DNA from: WHSM01 sp050701815
Lineage (GTDB): Bacteria; Actinomycetota; Actinomycetes; Mycobacteriales; Micromonosporaceae
Length of the DNA: 5,289 nucleotides
Reading direction: 5' to 3'
NCBI GenBank assembly: GCA_050701815.1
Contig: JBOGDL010000256.1
Span: 1 to 5,289, forward strand
Below, piece after piece: positions 1 to 3,930 of the stretch. Numbering within the stretch: the stretch's first letter is position 1; every line of letters starts with the position of its first letter. A program made the position numbers and the translations under genes. The notes beneath the pieces are model-generated. The model searched no databases. It worked only from the letters and a program-made list of their open reading frames with translations, and had not been told where the DNA came from.

Positions 1-572
1 AACATGGCGTAGAGCACGAACGCCACGATCATCGCGACCATGAAGAACTGGATCTTCTCCGTGGTCCGGTAGACCACCGGGGACGCCGTGAGCACCGCGC
101 CGATCAGGACCAGGACCCCGATCGTGACGTACGGGACCGTCGACTCGGAGAAGCCCAGCACGAAGCTGAGGGTGGTGGTGCCTCCGGTCGCCCATCCGGG
201 CCAGGCCCACGGCACGATCGTCATCACGATGAAAAGCAGCCCCCAGGGCTTCCAGAGCCGCATGAAGCCGGTGACCGCGGTCTCGCCTGTGGCCAGCGTG
301 TACCGCTCGATCTCCATGTTCAGGAAGTACTGCGTCAGCACCCCGAGCAGGGTCAGCCAGACCAGCGTCAGACCCACCTGGGAGGTGATGTACGGCCAGA
401 GCACGAACTCGCCGGAGCCGATGGCCCCAGCAAGGAGTATCACGCTCGGCCCGAGGACCTTCTTCAGCGGTAGCGGCTCGGGCAGGTCCGCGTATTCGAC
501 CGCGGGGACGTGCTTGCTCGGTAACTCGGACGCCATGGTGCGGGCGCCCGTCGCCCCGGTCATCTCGGACAT
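1..572 (-). CDS. Nramp-family (COG1914-type) metal-ion transporter, divergent; 3' end outside the window
   Basis: The first 190 residues are visible; the gene continues past the left edge. ATG 572 was chosen because AGGAGG (581-586 on this strand) sits 8 bases upstream; a second in-frame ATG lies three codons later. After a hydrophilic N-tail (about 1-37) come hydrophobic helices at about 41-60, 66-84, 110-126, 147-163 and 175-190, typical of the LeuT-fold Nramp transporters, which move divalent metals across the plasma membrane. Landmarks are LGPSVILLAGAIGSGEF (40-56), TGETAVTGF (95-103) and TEKIQ (171-175). In canonical Nramp proteins the first helix carries DPGN, whose Asp and Asn bind the metal. 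Here the aligned positions read GSGE (52-55), so Mn/Fe transport cannot be assumed. The TM6 MPH motif would lie outside the window. The remnant malate synthase lies directly upstream on the same strand. Family call is good; substrate unknown. Confidence 0.82.
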   Translation of the reverse strand, partial: MSEMTGATGARTMASELPSKHVPAVEYADLPEPLPLKKVLGPSVILLAGAIGSGEFVLWPYITSQVGLTLVWLTLLGVLTQYFLNMEIERYTLATGETAVTGFMRLWKPWGLLFIVMTIVPWAWPGWATGGTTTLSFVLGFSESTVPYVTIGVLVLIGAVLTASPVVYRTTEKIQFFMVAMIVAFVLYAM

Positions 573-629
573 ATACGAAACCTCCTAGTGGGGTGGACCG
601 GGAACGATGGGGCCCCCGGTTGTTGCCGA

Positions 630-832
630 TCTGGCGGCATCCGCTGGTAAGCGGTCAGGGGTGAGGAAGTCGGGGTACTCGTCGTCGAGTGCGACTTCGG
701 TGAACGAGCTGCGCGTCGTTCCATCGCCGGTCCGCCGATCAGCGCCAAGCCACGTGACGTGAGGATCTGCCCGTGCCGCTCCTGCACGGGTCCGATGACT
801 TCGATGCCTTCTGGAGTCTGAGACAGGCGCAC
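630..832 (-). pseudogene. aceB: malate synthase remnant, internally deleted and frameshifted
   Basis: Two short stretches resemble opposite ends of bacterial malate synthase A, the glyoxylate-cycle enzyme of about 530-540 residues. From GTG 832, with GAGGAG 5 bases upstream (838-843), one frame reads TPEGIEVIGPVQERHGQILT and on to LALIGG (to about 731), like the family N-terminus ('..GP..ER..EILTPEAL..'). From about 709 another frame reads SSFTEVALDDEYPDFLT, like the family C-terminus ('..LDEDYADFLTLPAY..'). A further frame change at the G run 658-661 restores LTAYQRMP, as expected after DFLT. The roughly 450-residue TIM-barrel middle is missing, so no enzyme activity is possible. The start codon and Shine-Dalgarno look preserved. 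The similarity was recognised by eye, without alignment. Alternatives are an unrelated small ORF or a sequencing error, though no error could account for the missing middle. Confidence 0.6.
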
Positions 833-1120
833 GGCGTCTCCTCGGAGCGGCAGGACAGTACGACGCCCGGTCCCCGCCGCGAACCCGCCGAGGCGTTCCG
901 CCCCGGGAACACAGGCCCCGTTCATCGGAACCTAAAGCCGGCGTGATGCGGACCACAACGCAGCCGTCGCCTCGACCGGGACGAGCGGTCGGATTCGTGC
1001 GACGTCCGGTCGTGGATCACGCAACGTATGACATCCGGGCGCGCGACCAGCCACGCGCGGTGAGGTGGTAGGGCGTCCAACTACGTGGAGACGCTGGGTG
1101 AGGCCCACCTGGGATGGCTG
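833..1120. other. non-coding stretch between the wall-protein terminators and the malate synthase remnant
   Basis: I find no convincing gene on either strand. Reading frames are short and arginine-rich. On the plus strand at 1085-1150 a short frame reads VETLGEAHLGWLRAGAGTFW, which looks protein-like but has no credible start and soon degenerates; it may be a gene scrap or chance. An ATG at 925 is in frame with the malate synthase remnant, but the residues between it and GTG 832 show no family similarity. The GTG with its own Shine-Dalgarno is the better original start. Confidence 0.4.
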
Positions 1121-1138
1121 CGTGCCGGCGCCGGCACG
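1121..1138 (-). terminator. 18-bp perfect palindrome, probable hairpin 3' of the wall-protein gene
   Basis: CGTGCCGGC followed at once by its reverse complement. As RNA it can fold into a 7-bp GC stem with a 4-base loop. It lies 56 bases beyond the stop codon of the LPxTG gene. There is no U-tract, which is common for actinomycete terminators. It could instead be a protein-binding dyad. Confidence 0.45.
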
Positions 1139-1149
1139 TTCTGGGCGGC

Positions 1150-1167
1150 GAGCGGTTTGCCCCGCTC
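1150..1167 (-). terminator. hairpin just 3' of the wall-protein gene
   Basis: GAGCGG - 6-base loop - CCGCTC lies 27 bases beyond the stop codon. Read on the minus strand, flanking CGGC/GCCG can extend the stem with a bulge. Together with the 18-bp palindrome further on, it makes a two-hairpin 3' region that could end transcription of the LPxTG gene. No U-run follows. Confidence 0.45.
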
Positions 1168-1193
1168 CGTTCGCCGTTCTGTTCTGTCAGGCG

Positions 1194-2066
1194 TCAGTCA
1201 TCGCTCTCGCCAGCGCTGCTCTTGCGACGCAGGGCGCGCATTGCGACACCGGCGCCGACCATGCCGAGGCCGCCGACCAGCAGCCCCGTGAGGGCCAAAC
1301 CGGTCACTGGCAGGTCGCCACCAACGTCGTCCGAGCCTTCTGGGGCGTCGGGCGAGTGGCTCGCCTCAGAGGACTCGATCGGCTCCGGCGTCTCCGAAGC
1401 GCCGCACACGAGCCGGTGGGTGACCGGTGGGTGGACGTTCTTCGGTTGGGACGGCGAATAGAACGGACCGTGCTCGCCCACCCCGAAGGAGTCGATGTAG
1501 ATGCTGGCGCGGTTGCCGTGCAGGGCGACGACCGCAGTGGCGGCGCCCTCGGTCACCGTGACGAAGAGGCTGTCGGGATCGCCGTCCTTGTCTACGTCGG
1601 TGTCCTTGACAACGCTGCTGACGCTGTCGCCCGTCAGCACCTTGTTGTTCCTGGCGCCGTTGATCTTCTGCAGTGTCGTGCCGAGGCCGAGGTCCTCGCA
1701 GGTGATCGTTCCTGGGCTCTTGACCCGCTCCGTCCGGTCCGGGACGGGCGCGTGTTTCGCGGGAGCTTCTGCATCAGTTGACGCGCTTGGCGCTGGAAGC
1801 GAAGCGCCTGACTCGGTGGGCTCCGCCGGCTTGGTGGGGTGTGGTGGCTTCGTCGCGTCGGCTGACTCAGTGGGGTCTGCTGGCGTCGTCGGTTGTCCCG
1901 ACTTCGTCGGCTTTGGCTTGCCGGGGTCTGCGTACGCCACGCCGGGTGCCACCTCCGCGATGAGGGCGGCGGGGCCGGCGAAGGTCAGGACAGCGAGGGC
2001 TGCCGCGAAGGAGACAGCGGCGACGCGCGCCAACGTGCGCGGCCGACGGGCAGTCAGGGGGGCCAT
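1194..2066 (-). CDS. secreted LPxTG cell-wall-anchored surface protein (290 aa)
   Basis: ATG 2066 has GGAG (2072-2075) 5 bases upstream. Residues 1-46 form an export signal: an Arg-rich start, a long hydrophobic core and likely cleavage after AYA (44-46). Residues 47-118 are a Pro/Thr/Lys/Glu-rich stalk with a near-repeat (PADPTESA / PAEPTESG). Residues 119-223 form a compact domain bounded by Cys123 (TCEDLGLG) and Cys221 (HRLVCG), likely one disulfide. Its shape (C..LG ... AVVALHG ... Y ... H.LVC) recalls a two-cysteine domain common in actinobacterial surface proteins, whose function I do not know. DVDKDGDPD (157-165) has the D-x-D-x-D-G-D-x-D spacing of calcium loops. A second acidic/Ser linker follows, then LPVTG (252-256), a hydrophobic helix (257-276) and a basic tail (RALRRK), the standard sortase sorting signal. 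Sortase would join the Thr to the cell wall. No sortase gene is in the window. Role (adhesion, envelope) is inference only. Confidence 0.88.
   Translation of the reverse strand: MAPLTARRPRTLARVAAVSFAAALAVLTFAGPAALIAEVAPGVAYADPGKPKPTKSGQPTTPADPTESADATKPPHPTKPAEPTESGASLPAPSASTDAEAPAKHAPVPDRTERVKSPGTITCEDLGLGTTLQKINGARNNKVLTGDSVSSVVKDTDVDKDGDPDSLFVTVTEGAATAVVALHGNRASIYIDSFGVGEHGPFYSPSQPKNVHPPVTHRLVCGASETPEPIESSEASHSPDAPEGSDDVGGDLPVTGLALTGLLVGGLGMVGAGVAMRALRRKSSAGESDD
1808..1883 (-). repeat. imperfect 22-bp repeat in the stalk of the wall protein
   Basis: Plus-strand copies at 1808-1829 and 1862-1883 both begin CTGACTC, differ at a few positions and lie 54 bases (18 codons) apart. They encode PADPTESA and PAEPTESG. 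The period is a whole number of codons, so expansion or contraction would only change stalk length. Confidence 0.6.
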
Positions 2067-2094
2067 TCGTGCTCCAAGGTCAGTGTCACCGGAG

Positions 2095-2124
2095 GCGTGT
2101 TCCGCGTGGCCGCGGCGAACACGC
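2095..2124. promoter_or_regulatory. dyad upstream of the LPxTG gene (GCGTGTTC - 14 bp - GAACACGC)
   Basis: Perfect 8-bp arms flank a GC-rich 14-bp centre. It ends 28 bases before ATG 2066, either within the 5' leader or near the promoter. It could be an operator or a leader hairpin. I found no convincing -35/-10 pair for this gene, so which of these applies is open. Confidence 0.35.
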
Positions 2125-2152
2125 GTGCGGATCCCTAAGTGGGGGGTGGCTT

Positions 2153-2231
2153 GTCAGACATAGATCGTCTACTCGGCCAAGGCCGTTACCTTAATGCCTT
2201 GAGGTGGTCTTTGTCTGACCGGAGGTCTGAC
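2153..2231. repeat. three GTCTGAC-type words in inverted and direct orientation
   Basis: GTCAGACA at 2153-2160 is inverted relative to TGTCTGAC at 2212-2219 (8-bp arms, 51 bases apart). A further direct GTCTGAC at 2225-2231 starts 12 bases after the GTCTGAC at 2213. A spacing of about one helical turn between direct copies suits regulator binding. The block lies 87-165 bases upstream of the LPxTG start and just 3' of the minus-strand fragment ending at 2240. The inverted pair could alternatively be scar ends of an excised element. Confidence 0.35.
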
Positions 2232-2238
2232 GCGTCAG
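2227..2238. repeat. 12-bp perfect palindrome CTGACGCGTCAG
   Basis: It overlaps the last GTCTGAC word and lies 2 bases beyond the stop codon (2240-2242) of a minus-strand fragment. It could be part of an operator cluster or a weak hairpin 3' of that fragment. Confidence 0.35.
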
Positions 2239-2239
2239 C

Positions 2240-2311
2240 TCAACGGGCGTAGGCGGCCAGGTCGGCGCCCATGGGGTAGAGCATCAGCAGGCCGATCTTG
2301 ATCTCGGCCTT
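2240..2311 (-). pseudogene. orphan C-terminal gene fragment, unrecognised family
   Basis: A 23-residue open stretch, AEIKIGLLMLYPMGADLAAY plus a short tail, ends at TGA 2240. Its codons have the G/C-ending third positions of a real high-GC gene (ATC, AAG, CTG, CTC, GCC). In frame upstream is a TAA (2312-2314), and there is no Shine-Dalgarno before the internal ATG codons, so it cannot be expressed as a gene by itself. It reads like the end of a gene whose body was lost or replaced. I do not recognise the protein. It could also be the tail of the adjacent broken kinase-like gene, since it continues in the same frame after the stop. Confidence 0.3.
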
Positions 2312-2652
2312 TTAGGTGTACGTGGAGCCACAAGATCGATTCCCCGTCGTCGGCTGGTACGACCCGAGCTCCGGAATACTCGAGGGCTGCTGATTCCATG
2401 CCGCCTCCACGAGTTGGTCCACGACTCCTTCCAGATCCGGAGTCAGTGTTGTCCCTCGTTGGAAATGCGAGTGATAGAACCAACGCATCCTGTGTCCAAC
2501 AGCCCAAATGGGCGAAGGATCCACGCGGGGCGACTGGTGACATCGGCCAGGCGCGCTTCGAGATAATGCGCGACGGTGCTCTTTCCGGAGCCGTCAAGCC
2601 CCTCCACACCAATCAGGAGCTTTCGTGGCCAAGTCAACCATGTCGTGAGCAT
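2312..2652 (-). pseudogene. thymidylate-kinase-like P-loop kinase, frame-broken
   Basis: From ATG 2652 the frame reads KLLIGVEGLDGSGKSTVAHY: a beta strand and a Walker A loop of the EG-x-DG-x-GKST form typical of thymidylate kinase-like NTPases, which phosphorylate nucleotides. It continues to about RPAWILRPFG, then degrades and stops at TGA 2443, about 70 residues from the ATG; the family is about 200 long. From about 2510 a different minus frame stays open as HRMRWFYHSHFQRGTT then LTPDLEGVVDQLVEAAW before TAA 2312, consistent with a single indel. No Shine-Dalgarno precedes the ATG; a TTG at 2682 would add ten residues without improving it. No LID or thymidine-site motif is visible. Probably a dead gene. 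The link between the two frames is inference. Confidence 0.45.
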
Positions 2653-2703
2653 AGGAGGAGAATCGCTCAGGTAGCTGATCAATCCTGTGATATAAGAGGA
2701 GGC

Positions 2704-3240
2704 GTGCTCGGACTGGTCGCGGTCACCGGCGCGCCAGCGGCGGGGAAGTCAACGCTCGCTCCCCAACTTGCTGAAGCGCTCAACGTGCGACTCATTTCAA
2801 AGGATCTAATCAAGGAAGCAATTGCGGGCACACTCGGAGTAGGCGACGAGTCGTGGTCGCGAATGCTCGGGCGAGCATCAATCGACGCGCTCCTCGCCCT
2901 GGCGGCCGATGTTGACACTGCCGTCCTCGAGATGTATTGGCGGCCACAGACAGTCGAGCGGCTCAAGGCGCTCGACCGTCCAATTGTCGAGGTCTTTTGT
3001 GCATGCCCGCCATCATTGCTCATTGCCCGAGCGCGTCAACGGGAAACCCACCGTCATCCGATCCACACTATCCGGCAATCGCAGGACCACGAGTGGGCAT
3101 ATCGGGACTGGGCGCCTATATTCGGCGGCCCCGTGGTGGTGGTCGACACCAGCGGCCCGACAAACTCGCTTGCCATAGCTAGCGCGATTCGACGCGAATT
3201 CGCCAAGGTTCCCCACGGCGCCCAGGGCGCAGGGCAATGA
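2704..3240 (+). CDS. small P-loop kinase / AAA_33-type ATPase (178 aa)
   Basis: A complete single-domain P-loop protein, likely a cytosolic small-molecule or nucleotide-type kinase of the AAA_33 group (shikimate/gluconate kinase-like fold). Walker A is GAPAAGKST (9-17). ISKDLIKEA (31-39) matches the usual 'SKD/SRD-x-hK' strand-2 motif. AVLEMYWRP (73-81) takes the Walker B position. ARARQRETHRHP (108-119) is an Arg-rich lid, and VVVVDTSG (144-151) is the last strand. Substrate unknown. GTG 2704 is the only start near the P-loop with family-like N-terminal length. Its AGGAGG (2697-2702) is just 1 base away, so initiation may use the AGAGG part or CTG 2713. A second strong AGGAGGAG at 2653-2660 has no start codon after it. 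The frame stays open upstream to 2398, but that part is antisense to the broken kinase. The gene is divergent from that remnant, 51 bases from its ATG. GC is lower than in the flanks. Confidence 0.75.
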   Translation: MLGLVAVTGAPAAGKSTLAPQLAEALNVRLISKDLIKEAIAGTLGVGDESWSRMLGRASIDALLALAADVDTAVLEMYWRPQTVERLKALDRPIVEVFCACPPSLLIARARQRETHRHPIHTIRQSQDHEWAYRDWAPIFGGPVVVVDTSGPTNSLAIASAIRREFAKVPHGAQGAGQ

Positions 3241-3489
3241 GGCCTTGGTTGACTACTCTCCGTTTGTTTTCCATGTCCGGATCCTGAGGACGTTGACGAA
3301 GAATGACTACATCGACCACGGCCTCTTTCGGCTCGGTTGTACGGTCTGATCTCTTTGGTGGGCGCACATTATCCACGCTAGATCGACCAGCCGTCGAGCA
3401 TCATTACTTGAGAGACCGCAGTGGCTGGACGAATCCTCTCTGAGGAGACTCTCTCTGGACTTTGAACTATGAGTCCGATGACCGCGTCA

Positions 3490-3499
3490 GTGAGCTCAC
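3490..3499. repeat. 10-bp perfect palindrome GTGAGCTCAC
   Basis: It shares its last base with the 28-bp palindrome that follows, making two contiguous dyads. It may be part of a compound operator, or chance given its short length. Confidence 0.4.
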
Positions 3500-3526
3500 G
3501 ACTACTACCAATATTGGTAGTAGTCG
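3499..3526. promoter_or_regulatory. 28-bp perfect palindrome, candidate operator
   Basis: The half-site is CGACTACTACCAAT, followed directly by its exact reverse complement with no spacer. Symmetry breaks on both sides (A at 3498 against C at 3527). A gapless dyad of this length with an AT core is typical of a homodimeric repressor site. It is less typical of a terminator, which would need a loop and usually more GC. Its inner TACTACCAAT half is not a motif I can assign to a named regulator. The nearest intact genes are the P-loop kinase (ends 259 bases upstream) and the ATP-grasp gene (starts 405 bases downstream); no regulator gene is in view. Confidence 0.55.
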
Positions 3527-3543
3527 CATCGCCAGCCGTTATC

Positions 3544-3560
3544 GAGCCTGACCCAGGCTC
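3544..3560 (+). terminator. short GC hairpin, possible terminator
   Basis: GAGCCTG - ACC - CAGGCTC gives a 7-bp perfect stem with a 3-base loop. An overlapping alternative, CCCAG-GCT-CTGGG at 3552-3564, competes with it. No U-tract follows. It could terminate transcripts coming from the kinase side, about 300 bases after its stop, or be a structural element paired with the palindrome. Confidence 0.3.
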
Positions 3561-3768
3561 TGGGCTTCGCAGGCGTGTTTCTGATTGCACGAAAGAATTG
3601 TTAAGCGCCCTGGATCTGGAGTACGAACAATAGTGTCGCCGTTGTCTACGCTAAGTGTGAAAACTGCGCACAAAGCAAACCTGAATGCCGCTGACGTGTG
3701 GCTGGCAGAGGCTACGTCATGAGGTTGGCGCTTCCCCGTACGTGCCGATGAGCAATGTGCTTCAGATG

Positions 3769-3797
3769 TTGTGCGAATGCGCAAAACGGCCTAGGGC
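3769..3797 (+). promoter_or_regulatory. candidate sigma-70-type promoter for the ATP-grasp transcript
   Basis: TTGTGC (3769-3774), a 17-base spacer and TAGGGC (3792-3797) resemble the actinomycete housekeeping pattern (TTGAC- / TAGrrT), with mismatches in both boxes. A start near 3804 would give a leader of about 125 bases containing the four-codon reading frame. A small dyad (TGCG-AATG-CGCA, 3772-3783) overlaps the -35/spacer. Identified by eye only. Confidence 0.35.
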
Positions 3798-3859
3798 TGG
3801 ACGTGAATGAGGGACACGTGCCGAAGAAGCCAAGCCTGGTCATGCGGCGTCCTCTCCCG

Positions 3860-3887
3860 AAAGGAGGCCGCCATGTTCCACACCTAA
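3860..3887 (+). CDS. four-codon leader reading frame (M-F-H-T-stop) with a strong Shine-Dalgarno
   Basis: AAAGGAGG (3860-3867) is followed after an ideal 5-base gap by ATG 3873, then TTC CAC ACC TAA (ends 3887). This is the strongest ribosome site near the ATP-grasp gene, yet it serves only a tetrapeptide. The following main gene starts 43 bases on with a weaker site. It may be a translated upstream ORF that adjusts ribosome loading or attenuates the downstream gene. It could equally be the intact start of a small gene broken by an early stop: its frame runs on after the TAA as RVRCGFREEAK and beyond, unrecognised, to TGA 3963. The listed span includes the ribosome site. Function is inference. 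Confidence 0.4.
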
Positions 3888-3930
3888 CGAGTACGCTGCG
3901 GATTCCGGGAGGAAGCGAAGGTGAGACACA

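Larger units (their letters stand above)
3241..3768. other. AT-richer stretch without a confident gene
   Basis: Several short frames exist on both strands, none recognisable. At 3242-3349 a plus frame reads VDYSPFVFHVRILRTLTKND then YIDHGLFRLG to a TGA; it is protein-like but has only a TTG start and no Shine-Dalgarno, so it may be a gene tail. At 3585-3722 another plus frame ends ANLNAADVWLAEATS (45 aa from TTG 3585, 29 from GTG 3633), also without a good ribosome site. Minus-strand frames at 3378-3590 and 3539-3784 show no family. The block contains the large palindrome and a hairpin listed separately. Base composition is visibly more AT-rich than in the ATP-grasp or LPxTG genes, which fits foreign or decayed DNA. 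Confidence 0.4.

Noticed and set aside
88..588. 166-codon plus-strand open frame
   Set aside because: It is antisense to the Nramp-type gene, which has AGGAGG before its ATG and transmembrane helices.
560..956. Two overlapping minus-strand frames of about 120 codons as independent genes
   Set aside because: Each carries only one part of the malate synthase-like sequence and turns into low-quality Arg/Pro/Ser sequence elsewhere. One frame also runs into the Nramp start.
1065..1781. Long plus-strand open frames (also 1501-2163)
   Set aside because: They are antisense to the LPxTG gene, which has a signal peptide, sorting signal and ribosome site. The plus-strand translations are Arg/Ala/Val-rich without motifs, as expected of high-GC shadows.
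2398..2703. N-terminal extension of the AAA_33 kinase to 280 aa
   Set aside because: The extra 102 residues have no protein-like pattern, lie opposite the TMK-like remnant and would place the P-loop far from the N-terminus, unlike the family.
3692..3719. TGACGT - 16 bases - ACGTCA inverted repeat
   Set aside because: The arms are only 6 bp and symmetry is lost on both sides, so chance is a sufficient explanation.
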